Position numbers and translations under genes: made by a program. Below are positions 21,385 through 32,691 of a stretch of 64,000 nucleotides of DNA, piece after piece. The notes under the pieces are model-generated. The model saw only the letters and a list, made by a program, of their open reading frames with translations, searched no databases and had not been told where the DNA came from. Source of the stretch: Bretschneidera sinensis (Eukaryota > Streptophyta > Magnoliopsida > Brassicales > Akaniaceae); contig CM043702.1 of NCBI GenBank assembly GCA_023935145.1, forward strand, positions 74,792,820 to 74,856,819, read 5' to 3'. Numbering within the stretch: position 1 is the first letter of the stretch; each line of letters opens with the position of its first letter.

Positions 21385-22267
21385 ATGGCGAAAGCTACAT
21401 ATACTTATCTAGTTGCTATGGAGAGGAAGCTCGATATGCTTATAAACACCATGACTGCTCAAAACATCTCACCTAGTTCACAAGCCAAACAACTCCAGGT
21501 ATGCTATATGTTCTCGTTTTGATCACACTACTGACACTTGCCCTTTATATTTATCTGCAGATCAAGAGCAAGCAGACTATGAGGGACCGAAAAACTACAA
21601 CATTTATGCAAATACCTACAATCTTGAATGGTGGAATCACTCATGGAGCAACAATCCAAATGCCTTCAATGTTATAGAGCAATAAAGGAACGCCCAACAA
21701 GCAGCCCACTCAGTTCCCGAATCAAAGAAAAGCGACCTAGAGAGTCTTGTGATGCAGTTGGCAACTCAGCAACAACAATCGATGACCTCACAAGATCAGT
21801 TTATGTCAAAGGAAAGGCAATTTCGGACTGAGATAAGACAAATCACTGCAAGGCATGAGCAAGCTATTCAAAGATTGGAAGTATAAGTGGGGCAATTGGC
21901 TAAAGAGCTGAGTGAACGAAAACAAGGTGTTGTTGAGCAAGTTTTTCACGTCCATCACATTGATCCATTGAAGACCACCCTCACCCATTGTTTTAAAGGA
22001 TCAGATGTTGAGCTAAAATCTGAGGATGTTACTGATGACATCATCGACACTGTGCACCTCCTTGAGGCCTCTCCAAAGCATCCAAGTAAGTACACCGATC
22101 AATTTGACCCTCATGTGACTACTAATATTATTTTTTTCCCTTTTATTATACAGGCACCTAACTTGGAATTCAAGCAGTTGCCAGAGCACTTACCTTATGC
22201 TTATTTGGGAGAGAAAAAGACACTTCCTATGCTAGCTACTGCCACTCTTAGTTTTGGGGAAAAATAA
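21385..22267 (+). pseudogene. gag: Element C mini-gag, frameshifted
   Basis: Starts MAKATYTYLVAMERKLDML. Two bases are lost near the first zinc-knuckle cysteine (about 21500), shifting the frame. Later parts are readable in other frames: the coiled coil around 21760-21880, GQLAKELSERKQGVVEQVF near 21890, HHIDPLKTTLTHCF, VTDDIIDTVHLLEASPKHP and the pre-RT peptide APNLEFKQLPEHLPYAYLGE. It ends FGEK-stop at 22265-22267. Same gene as 46301-47185, which is nearly open. Confidence 0.75.
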
Positions 22268-23644
22268 GGCTTGGTCCGGCTGAAGACGTTAAACTTAGCG
22301 CTCATGGGAGGCACCTCACAGCTTATCCTTTTATTTTTATTGTTGTTCATATTTACTGTTATTTATTTACTTTTAGTACTTTTTGTTTTCCCGTATTACG
22401 TTAGTTTTTCTTTTTTAGGGAAAATGTGTGCATCCATTCAAGTTTGGGGGTGTGCTATGAGCCATGCCGGCCCAGCTAATTCTCCATCTCCTAGGTCAGA
22501 TCTTTTCATGTTATTCACACATTGGGGACAATGTGTAATTTAAGTTTGGGGGTATGGGATACATATTCACACACTTTGTCCCAGTTTTTTGTTTAAAAGA
22601 TAAATATATGTTCATTTTTTTCTAAAACTTTTGGTTGATCTAAACGAATTGTATGATTTGACTTCATAAGTGAACTTAAAACGTGAACACATAGTCTAAT
22701 AATTGAGTTTTAAACTTTAATTACTCACTTTTAGGTATTTAAGGATTCACAAGTTTGATCTAAACCAACACGAGCACATTAGCACATAATTGTGTGGGGT
22801 ATGACATGTAGCTTTAATTGGTATGTTTCCATGGCTTAACTGTAACCTGACGACTTGTTAGATGAACACTTTGGCATAGGAAAATAGAAAAAAGATTATT
22901 ATTGCGCAAAAAGAGAAAATAAAGTGCTCCTAAAAATCATTAAACAAACTTTCCACTGAGTAACTGGGCCTCTTGCCTCAGTAAAGATTGAGTGTTCACG
23001 TCAAAAGGTGGGAATTTTGCCCATAATGTTCATTAAAAGAGCTTTCTACTGAGTAATTGGGCCTCTTGCCTCAGTAAGCATTGAGTGTTCACGTCAAAAG
23101 GTGGGAATTTCTCCTTGGTAGCATTAAGACCAGTTAGTTTCGTAGCCTTTTTTACTCGAGTTAGTAAGTCCTTAGGGGTGTCTTTACACCTAATGCCCTA
23201 AAATCATCTGGTTTGGGAGTCATTGGCTAAACGCTCGTTACATGAGTCAAATAGAAAGCTTAAGGGAACTCAACTTGGCAAAAATCTCACAATAAAAGAA
23301 AAAGAAAGAAATAAAACTATGCCGTTGTTTGTTCATTCTGATAGGAAATTTGGTGAATCTGGAGACACCGAAACACTACACATTAAAGTTATTTGGAAAA
23401 TTAAATCTTTATGTGCTAATTCACCACACACTAAAAATCAGACTTGTGATGCCTTAACCTACCTCATGTAAGTAATCAACGTTTAAAACTCGAATTCAGT
23501 ATGAAGATGTGTTTGTATTTTTAAGCTAGTTCATGAATGCACGTCATGGTTTTGTGCGATACCTAAACTTTTGAGGACACCATCTATATATCTTTATTTT
23601 TCATTTAGTTTTTAGTTTTGTATTGCTGAGAGACTAGCAATATG
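22268..23644 (+). other. Element C 3' noncoding region
   Basis: Block 1 at 22277-22322; internal polypurine-like run near 22439-22455; block 2 hairpin at 22517-22536 followed by taagtttgggggtatggg at 22541-22558; two ACTGAG-type hairpin units (about 22955-23010 and 23047-23106, the first lacking a clean second arm); GGTGT/ACACC hairpin near 23177; AT-rich tail. No gene seen. Confidence 0.7.
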
Positions 23645-23658
23645 TAAATTTGGGGGTG
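23645..23658 (+). other. Element C polypurine tract
   Basis: taaatttgggggtg abutting TGATAG. Confidence 0.72.
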
Positions 23659-24766
23659 TGATAGTAGCTTAAATATTCATTTTTAAGCCCCTTAATTTAC
23701 ATTTGTTAAGCCCTAGTTTATATTATTTTAGTCCATTTTACTTCATTTATGTGTTTTACATGGCTTTTATAGGTCTATGAAGAAAAGGAAACATTTTGGA
23801 AGCTTTTGGAGCATAATAGGAAGAAAACTAGAAAACCTGGAGCAGATACTGTCTGAAGTACGATCAAGCGCACTAGGAAGAGCCATCGAACGCAACATTG
23901 CGATTGAGCGCACACTACTCGCGATCTAGCGCACATGTACGGGCGTGAACAGTAAAGTGGTAGAACCAGTTTTGGAAATAAAGGAGTTTTTATGTTTTAG
24001 GAAATTTAGGGTTTCCTGAGTCTTCTAGGATTATTCAACCCCTATAAATACACTTGTAAAAACACAAATTAGATATCCTTTCTTTTATCTTTTAATCTCC
24101 CTTTGGAGGAGATCTCCCTTTTGGGGGATCAAGCTCTCTTTTAGTTTTAGCTTTGGTTAGGGGAGCCCGAAGGCTGGACGAGCCCAAAGGAAGAGATTGT
24201 GGAGATGAATTGACGAATCTTCTCCATAATGTTTTCTGGTTTCTTCTTTCCTTTTTATCTTATTATGTGTAATTAACATTTTGGTAAGGGCTTGGTTGAA
24301 GCCCTAATTATGTTTACTCAGAAATTCAGTATTGGCGCCTTTGGGATATTTATGTTGTGTTGCTTAACTTGATTAATGGTTGTGCTTATTTAAAATTCCT
24401 CATATGTATATGTCTGATAAATATGTGCATGTGGTATGGACTTGTTAGTTAGACCAATTTGGATGACCGAGTCCTGGGTCTGACATTAGTAACAAAAGAT
24501 ATCCACACTGGATTCTTGGGTTAATCAACATGGGAAACCGAGAGTAAATACCATGCCCTAGGTCTCATGTGGATGTCGATTTCCATAGTACCTATGCTCT
24601 CTTAAGGAATAATTCAGTAGATAACATGCTGAATCCCTTAAGACAAAATAGAGTTAGAGTAGATACCATGCCTAACTCATTGCTTAGGGAGATCAATAGC
24701 TTAAGGAGTAGATACCATGCCCTTAGGTTGACAAACATTAGGTATTCATGTCCTTGTGCACTTGCA
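23659..24766 (+). repeat. Element C 3' LTR, truncated
   Basis: Matches 19768-21093 to about 24750. After a gap comes only a short later LTR piece (ccttgtgcacttgca, to 24766) before the fusion to the minus LTR. Promoter array 23859-23935 and TATA 24043-24050. Confidence 0.85.
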
Positions 24767-24780
24767 TTCGCACAAAAACT

Positions 24781-26125
24781 TGTTGTGCGATTATCGACCT
24801 AAATAAATAAGCAAATAATCGTACTTATTTTATTTGCAAGTGCACAAGGTCAACAGTAGTATAGTGTGCGAATGCAAGCTCATCTCCACAGGGACTGGTA
24901 AAGTTCGATTTAGAATTAGTTTCAAAATAATGAAATAAAAACAAGAGAAATAAATGTTGAGTTTGAAATAATAAAGATAAAGGCGTAGGGACTTGATATC
25001 CACCACTAATCATGCTACCACAACAAAATAGTATACCAATGCTTTACTCATGTCATGAATACCTAATGTTTGTCAACCTAAGGGCATGGTATCTACTCCT
25101 TAAGCTATTGATCTCCCTAAGCAACGAGTTAGGCATGGTATCTACTCTAACTCTTTTCTGTCTTAAGGGATTTAGCATGGTACCTACTGAATTGTTCCTT
25201 AAGAGATCATAGGTACTTTGGAAATCGACAACCACATGAGACCTAGGGCAAGGTATCTACTCCCGGTTTCCCATGTTGATTAACCCAAGAATCCGGTGTG
25301 GATATCTTTTGTTACTAATGTCAGACCCAGGACTTGATCATCCAAATTGGTCTAACTAACAAGTCCATACCACATGCACATATTGATCAGACATATACAT
25401 ATGAGGAATTTTAAATAAATACAGGCATTAATCAAGCTAAGCAACATAACATAAATATCCCAAAGGCGGCAATACTGAAATATTGAGTAAACATAATTAG
25501 GGCTTTAACCAAGCCCTTACCAAAAAGTTAATTACACATAATAAAATAAAAAGGAAAGAAGAAACCCAAAAATATTATGGAAGAAAAGTCATCAATTCGT
25601 CTCCACAATCTCTTCCTTCGGGCTCGTCTAGCCTTCGGCCTCCCCAAACAAAAGCTAAAACTAAAAGAGAGCTTGATCCCCCAAAAGGGAGATCTCCTCC
25701 TAAGGGAGATTAAAAGATAAAAGAAAAGATATCTAATTTGTGTTTTTACAAGTGTATTTATAGGGGTTGAATAATCCTAGAAGACTCAGGAAACCCTAAA
25801 TTTCCTAAAACATAAAAACTTCTTTATTTCCAAAACTGGTTCTGCCGCTTTACTGTTCACGCCCGTACATGTGCTCTCGATCATAATGCTGCGCTCGATC
25901 GCCCTTCCTGGTGCGCTCGATCACACTCCAGACAGTATCTGCTCCAGGTTTTCCAGTTTTCTTCCTTTTAACCTCCAAAAGCTTTCAAAATGCTTCTTTT
26001 TCTTCATAGACCTATAAAAACCATGTAAAACACAGAAATGAAGTAAAATGGACAAAAATAACATAAAGTAGGGCTTAACAAATGTAAATTAAGGGGCTTA
26101 AATATGACTATTTAAGCACTTATCA
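24781..26125 (-). repeat. Element D 3' LTR
   Basis: 1345 bp. On the plus strand it runs from TGTTGTGCGATT to GCACTTATCA. Promoter array at 25872-25925 and TATA (tatttata, reverse) at 25755-25762. Left of its U5 end lie caaaaact-type bases that belong to the leader in normal elements, which is odd for a 3' LTR. Confidence 0.88.
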
Positions 26126-26139
26126 CACCCCCAAACTTA
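26126..26139 (-). other. Element D polypurine tract
   Basis: cacccccaaactta on the plus strand, adjacent to the LTR. Confidence 0.72.
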
Positions 26140-27484
26140 CATATTGTTAGTTCCTTAGCAACACAAAATTAAAGACTATGTTAGAACAAAATTCAAAGGT
26201 AAATTCATTTCGATGATATTCAAAGATTTGGGTTGCACATAAAACTATGATAACCACTCATGAGTAAGCTTAAAATAAAAAATATTTTGGATTGCAAAAG
26301 GACTTTCAAAAGTTCATGTTACTTACCTACGGTTGGCTTATGGCATCACAAGTTTGATTTGTGGGTGATGAATTAGCACATATAACATAGGGCTTCCATA
26401 TAATTTTAGTGTATAGGGTTTAGATGCCCAAACTTTTATCGAATTCCTTATCAAAGAGAGCAAAAATGGCATAATACTTATTTTTTTTATTTCTTTTTAT
26501 CATGCGATCTTTACCATGTTGAATTCCATCGAGCTTTCTATTTGACCCTTGTAACGAGTGTTTAGCCAATGACTCCCAAACCAGATGGTTTTAGGGCATT
26601 AGGTGTAAAGATACCCCTAAGGACTTACTAACTCGAATAAAAAAGACTACGGAACTAACTGGTTTTTATACTTCTTAATGAAATTCCCACCTTTTGACGT
26701 GAACACTCAATGCTTACAGAGGCAAGAGGCCCAGTTACTCAGTGGAAAGTTTTTACTGATCATTAGAAGCTTTTTTGATCATTTTTTGCATGATGAACAT
26801 TTATCTTTATTTTTTTCTTCTTTATTTTTCTTATGCCAAAGTGTTCCTTTCAACAAGTTATCCGATTATAGTTCGATTATGGAAACATATACAAGAGAAT
26901 TATATGTTATACATCACACAAATGCGTGTTAAATGTGCTCGTGCAAATTTGGATCAAACTCGTGAATTCTTAGGTGTCTTGAGGTAGGTAACTAAACTTT
27001 GTAAAATTCCCATTGCAATACTATGTGTTCTAGCTTTTAAGCTTACTAATGAAGTGTTATCAAATTTTTAAATCAACCAAAATTTTTGTTTACCAAAAGA
27101 ACATGCATTTATCTTCCTAAAAAAAAAAACTAGGGCTTAGTGTGTGTATGTGTTTCAAGTGCGTGTGTGATAGTATCTAGTATCTCCCACTACCCCCAAA
27201 CTTAAAATACACATTGTCCCTAATGTGTGTGTCATGGAAAGATCTGACCTGGGAGATGGAGAACTAGGTTGCTTGCTTTGCTTGTAACACGCCCCCAAAC
27301 TTGAACTGGATGCACGCACTAAGTACCTGACAAAGAAAAATAAATGTTGTTCCGGAAAACAAGAAATAAAAATACTAGATATGTAAATATAAATATAAAC
27401 AAAAGAAAAATATTAAAATGAAAACGATAAGTCTGGGGTGCCTCCCATGAGCGCTAAGTTTAACGTCTTCAGCCGGACCAAGCC
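26140..27484 (-). other. Element D 3' noncoding region
   Basis: Reverse-strand copy of the same module: AT-rich tail, AAACCA/TGGTTT and GGTGT/ACACC hairpins near 26575-26625, a single ACTGAG-type unit near 26690-26750, block 2 hairpin at 27209-27228 with its polypurine-like run at about 27190-27205, a second such run near 27292-27305, block 1 at 27436-27477. No gene seen. Confidence 0.7.
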
Positions 27485-28371
27485 TTATTTTTCCCCAAAA
27501 CTAAGATTGGCAGCAACTAGCACAGGTGGTGTCTTATTCTCTCCCTTATAAGCATAAGTTAAGTGCTCTGGCAATTACTTGAATTCCAAGTTAGGTGCCT
27601 GTACAATAAAAGGGAAAAAAAAATAATATTAGCAGGCACATGAGGGTCAAATGGATCGGTGTACTTACTTGGATGCTTTGGAGAGGCCTCAAGGAGGTGC
27701 ACAGTGTCGATGATGTCATCAGTAACATCCTCAGATTTTAGTTCAACATCTGATACTTTGAAACAATGGGTCAGGGTGGTCTCTAATAGATCAATGTGAT
27801 GGACGTGAAAAACTTGCTCAACAACACCTTGTTGGCGTTCACTCAGCTCTTTAGCCAATTGCCCCACTTATACTTCCAATCTTTGAATAGCTTGCTCATG
27901 CCTTGCAGTGGTTTATCTTATCTCAGTCCAAAATTGCCTTTCCTCTGACATAAACTGATATTTTAAGGTCATCAATTGTTGTTGCTGAGTTGCCAACTGC
28001 ATCACAAGACTCTCTAGGTCCTTTTTCTTTGATTCGGGAACTGAGTGGGCTGCTTGTTAGGAGTTCCTTTGTTGCCCTTGAACATTCAAGGAATTTGGAT
28101 TGTTGCTCCATGAGTGATTCTGCCATTCAGGATTGTAGGTATTTGCATATGGATTGTAGTTGTTTGGTCCAACATAGTTTGCTTGCTCTCGATCTGCAGA
28201 TGAATATAAAGGGCAAATTTCAGTAGTGTGATCAAAATAACTACAAATAGGACATATCTGGAGTGGTGTAGCTTGTGGTCTAGGTGTGGCAGTCCGAGTA
28301 ATCATGACTTCTACAAGCATATCTAGCTTCCTCTCCATAGCATCTAGACAAGCATATCTAGCTTCCATCAT
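27485..28371 (-). pseudogene. gag: Element D mini-gag
   Basis: Starts at 28371 (MMEARYACLDAMERKLDML). Zinc knuckle CPICSYFDHTTEIC near 28255-28215, then NNYNPYANTYNPEW, the coiled coil QLATQQQQLMT, VGQLAKELSERQQGVVEQVF, HHIDLLETTLTHCF and VTDDIIDTVHLLEASPKHP. It ends with the pre-RT peptide and FGEK-stop at 27485. A stop near 28057, a few more stops and one frameshift near 27610 break it. All four zinc ligands are present. Confidence 0.78.
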
Positions 28372-28694
28372 TGGTGCTTCTCCCTCGATTGAATTAGTTA
28401 AAAAACTTCAGTGTAGCAGTTTCAATACTGCTGCTCGGGTATTCTCTGAAGCTTTTGAGCTTGATTGCACCAAGAACAGTGATCGATCGCACTGGGCTTG
28501 CGCTCGATCGCACCAAGGAGTGCACACAATCGCAATGAGGACAACAACTCCTCCTCTGCACACCTGAACAAAAACAGAAAACGAAAAGAATGAATAAATC
28601 TGATTTTTGATAAAAATAAAAATAAAACAGAAGAGAACAAAATAAAATAAAATAAAACTGACGAAAATAATTCCAAAAATAAATTTAACATAAT
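28372..28694 (-). other. Element D leader
   Basis: Hairpin GTAGCAGT...ACTGCTGC at 28413-28434, GATCGATCGCA-type motifs at about 28465-28530, then a T-rich stretch (A-rich on plus) to the primer site. No gene. Confidence 0.6.
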
Positions 28695-28711
28695 TCCCCG
28701 CAACGGCGCCA
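28695..28711 (-). other. Element D primer-binding site
   Basis: Plus strand tccccgcaacggcgcca; read on minus, TGGCGCCGTTGCGGGGA, one change from the tRNA-Asp-type consensus. Confidence 0.8.
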
Positions 28712-28717
28712 AAAACT

Positions 28718-29995
28718 TGTTGTGCGATTATCTACCTAAATAAATAAGCAAATAATCATACTTGTTTTACTTGCAAGTGCACAAGGTTAATAGTAGTATA
28801 GTGTGCGAATGCAAGATCATCTCCACAGGGATTGGTAAAGTTCGATTTAGAATTAGTTTCGAAATAATGAAATAAAAACAAGAGAAATAAATGTTGAGTT
28901 TGAAATAATAAAGATAAAGGCGTAGGGACTTGATATCCACCACTAATCATGCTACCACAACAAAATAGTATGCCAATGCTTTACTCATGTCATGAATACC
29001 TAATGTTTGTCAACCTAAGGGCGTGGTATCTACCCCTTAAGCTATTGATCTCCCTAAGCAACGAGTTAGGCATGGTATCTACTCTAATTCTTTTCTGTCT
29101 TAAGGGATTCAACATGGTACCTACTGAATTGTTCCTTAAAAGATCATAGGTACTATGGAAATCGACAACCACATGAGACCTAGGGCATGGTATCTACTCC
29201 CGGTTTCCCATGTTGATTAACCAAAAAATCTGGTGTGGATATCTTTTGTTACTAATGTCAGACCCAGGACTCGGTCATCCAAATTGGTCTAACTAACAAG
29301 TCCATACCACATGCACATATTGATCAGGCATATACATATGAGGAATTTTAAACAAACACAGGCATTAATCAAGTTAAGCAACACAACATAAATATCCCAA
29401 AGGTGCCAATACTGAATTATTGAGTAAACATAATTAGTGCTTCAACTAAGCCCTTACCAAAAAGTTAATTACACATAATAAGATAGAAAGGAAAGAAGAA
29501 ACCCGAAAACATTATAGAGAAGAGTCGTCAGTTCGTCTCCACAATCTCTTCCTTCGGGCTTGTCTAGCCTTCGGCATCCCCAAACAAAAGCTAAAACTAA
29601 AAGAGAGCTTGATCCCCCAAAAGGAAAATCTCCTCCAAAGGGAGATTAAAAGATAAAAGAAAGGAGATCTAATTTGTCTTTTTACAAGTGTATTTATAGG
29701 GGTTGAATAATCCTAGAAGACTCAAGAAACCCTAAATTTCCTAAAACATAAAAACTCCTTTATTTCCAAAACTAGTTCTATCGTTTTACTATTCACGCTC
29801 GTACATGTGTGCTCGATCGCATGTGTGGTGCGCTCGATCGTACTCCAGACAGTATCTGCTTCAGGTTTTCCAGTTTCCTTCCTTTTAAACTCCAAAAGCT
29901 TCCAAAATGCTTCCTTTTCTTCATAGACCTATAAAAACCATGTAAAACACATAAATGAAGTAAAATGGACTAAAATAACATAAACTAGGGCTTAA
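28718..29995 (-). repeat. Element D 5' LTR, U3 tip missing
   Basis: Starts TGTTGTGCG on plus. Promoter array at 29808-29842, reduced to about two motifs; TATA (tatttata) at 29691-29698. It breaks off at ctagggcttaaca, where a plus-strand LTR begins. Confidence 0.86.
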
Positions 29996-31312
29996 CATAT
30001 TTAAGCCCCTTAATTTACATATGTTAAGCCCTAGTTTATATTATTTTAGTCTATTTTACTTCATTTATGTGTTTTACATGGTTTTCATAGGTCTATGAAG
30101 AAAAAGAAGCATTTTGGAAGCTTTTGGAGCTTAAAAAGAAGAAAACTAGAAAACCTAGAGCAGATACTGTCTGAACTACGATCGAGCGCATGAGGAAGAG
30201 CGATCGAGCGCACTCTGCTCGCGATCGAGCGCACATGTACCGGCGTGAACAGTAAAACAGCAAAGCCAGTTTTGGAAATAAAAGAGTTTTTATTTTTTAG
30301 GAAATTTAGAGTTTCCTGAGTCTTCTAGGATTATTCAACCCCTATAAATACACTTATAAAAACACAAATTAAAGATCCCTTCTTTTATCTTTTAATCTCC
30401 CTTTGGAGGAGATCTCCCTTTTGGGGGATCAAACTCTCTTTTAGTTTTAACTTTTGTTCGAGGAGTCCGAAGGCTGGATGAGCCCGAAGGAAGAGATTGT
30501 GGAGACGAATTGACAACTCTTCTCCACAATGTTTTCGGGTTTCTTATTTCCTTTTTATCTTATTATGTGTAATTAACTTTTTGGTAAGCGCTTGGTTGAA
30601 ACCCTAATTATGTGTACTCAATAATTCAGTATTGGTGCCTTTGGGATATTTATGTTGTGTTGCTTAACTTGATTAATGCCTGTGTTTATTTTAAATTCCT
30701 CATATGTATATGTCTGATCAATATGTGCATGTGGTATGGACTTGTTAGTTAGACCAATTTGGATGACTGAGTCCTGGGTCTAACATTAGTAACAAAATAT
30801 ATCCACACTGGATTCTTGGGTTAATCAACATGGGAAACCGGGAGTAAATATCATGCCCTAGGTCTTATGTGGTTGTCGATTTCCATAGTACCTATGCTCT
30901 CTTAAGGAACAATTCAGTAGATACCATGCTGAATCCCTTAAGATAGAAAAGAGTTAGAGTAGATAGCATGCCTAACTCGTTGCTTAGGGAGATCAATAGC
31001 TTAAAGAGTAGATACTATGCCCTTACGTCGACAAACATTAGGTATTCATGACATGAGTAAATCTTTGGCATACTGTTTTGTTGTGGTAGCATGATTAGTG
31101 GTGGATATCAAGTCCCTACTCCTTTACCTTCAAACTCAATATTTATTTCTCTTGTTTTTATTTCATTATTTCGAAACTAATTCTAAATCGAACTTTACCA
31201 ATCCCTGTGGAGATGATCTTGCATTCGCACGCTATGCTACTGTAGACGTTGTGCACTTGCAAGTAAAACAAGTACGATTATTTACTTATTTATTTAGGTG
31301 GATTTTCGCACA
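29996..31312 (+). repeat. Lone C-type LTR (+) between D and E
   Basis: Plus-strand LTR missing its first 20 or so bases. Array at 30179-30235, TATA at 30343-30350. It ends ...ggattttcgcaca, then fuses to the minus LTR of E. No internal region of its own, so it is either a solo LTR or half of a palindromic pair. Confidence 0.82.
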
Positions 31313-31318
31313 AAAACT

Positions 31319-32691
31319 TCTTGCACGATTATCTACCTAAATAAATAAGCAAATAATCATACTTGTTTTACTTGCAAGTGCACAAGGTCAATAGTAGCAT
31401 AGTGTGCGAATGCAAGATCATCTCCACAGGGATTGGTAAATTTCACTTTAGAATTAGTTTCGCAATAATAAAATGAAAACAAGAGAAATAAATATTGAGT
31501 TTGAAATAATAAAGATAAAGGCGTAGAGACTTGATATCCACCACTAATTATGCTACCACAACAAAACAGTATGCCAATGCTTTACTCATGTCATAAATAC
31601 CTATTGTTTGTTAACCTAAAGGCATGGTATCTACTCCTTAAGCTATTGATCTCCCTAAGCAACGAGTTAAGCATGGTATCTACTCTAACTCTTTTCTTTC
31701 TTAAGGGATTCAGCATGGTATCTACTGAGTTGTTCCTTAAGAGAGCATAAGATCTTTGGAAATCGACAACCACATAGGTCCTAGGTCATGGTATCTACTC
31801 CCAATTTCACATGTTGATTAACCCAAGAATCCGGTGTGGATATCTTTTGTTACTATTGTTGAACCCAGGACTCGGTCATCCAAATTGATTCAACTAACTA
31901 ATCTATACCACATGCACATATTGATCAGATGTATACATATGAGGAATTTAAATAAAAGCAGGTATTAATCAAGTTAAGCAACACAATATAAATATCGCAA
32001 AGGCGCCAATACTAAATTTATTGAGTAAACATAATTATGGCTTCAACCAAGCCCTACTAGAAAATTAGTTAAACATATTTGTGATGCTAAACAACATTAT
32101 AAAATAAAATACAAAGGAAAGAAGAAACCCCTAAAACACTATGGAGAAGAGTCGTCAATTCGTCTACACAATCTCTCCTTCGGGCTCGTCCAGTCTCTGG
32201 CCTCCCCGAACAAAAACTAAACTAAAAATGGATCTATGCTCCTCCAAAGGGAGATTAAAAGATAAAAGAAAGGATATCTAATTTGTGTTTTTACAAGTGT
32301 ATTTATAGGGGTTGAATAATCCTACAAGACTCAGGAAACCTTAAATTTCCTAAAACATAAGAACTCCTTTATTTCCAAAACTGGTTCTGCCGCTTTACTG
32401 TTCACGCCTGTACATGTGCGCTCGATCGCATGCGTGGTGCTCTCGATCGCAATGCTGCGCTCGATCGCCCTTCTTGGTGCGCTCGATCGCACTCCAGAAA
32501 ATATCTCCTCCAAGTTTTCCAGTTTTCTTCCTTTTAAGCTCCAAAAGCTTCCAAAATGCTTCTTTTTCTTCATAGACCTATAAAAACCATGTAAGACACA
32601 GAAATGAAGTAAAATGGACAAAAATAATATAAACTAGGGCTTAACAAATTTAAATTAAGGGGCTTAAATATGACTATTCAAACACTTATCA
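31319..32691 (-). repeat. Element E 3' LTR
   Basis: Begins tcttgcacg on plus, a mutated TGTTGTGCG, and ends AACACTTATCA. Array of four GCTCGATCGC-type motifs at 32417-32492. TATA (tatttata) at 32300-32307. Confidence 0.87.

Larger units (their letters stand above)
19768..24780 (+). mobile_element. Element C: Athila-like non-autonomous element (+)
   Basis: 5' LTR 19768-21093, primer site, leader, mini-gag, noncoding region, polypurine tract, truncated 3' LTR 23659-24766. It begins exactly in copia-1 gag. The 3' LTR loses its last part and is fused tail-to-tail with the minus-strand LTR of D through a 14-base spacer. With D it forms a palindrome of about 5 kb per arm. Confidence 0.88.
24781..29995 (-). 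mobile_element. Element D: Athila-like non-autonomous element (-)
   Basis: Minus-strand relative of C: 3' LTR 24781-26125, polypurine tract, noncoding region, mini-gag 27485-28371, leader, primer site 28695-28711, 5' LTR 28718-29995. The 5' LTR lacks its first bases and abuts a plus-strand LTR head to head. Confidence 0.88.

Noticed and set aside
22271..22543. Hydrophobic ORF after block 1 (LILLFLLLFIFTVIYLLL...), possible Env-like membrane protein
   Set aside because: It comes from a T-rich noncoding stretch, starts inside conserved block 1 and is not kept open in every copy (in A region 1 and H the frame is broken). An Env remnant cannot be excluded but nothing supports it.
25012..25212. 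Recurrent 66-codon ORF antisense to C-type LTR U5 (also at 28949, 31550, 35481)
   Set aside because: Shadow of the same repeat and stem-loop sequence on the other strand; no start context, domain or independent conservation.
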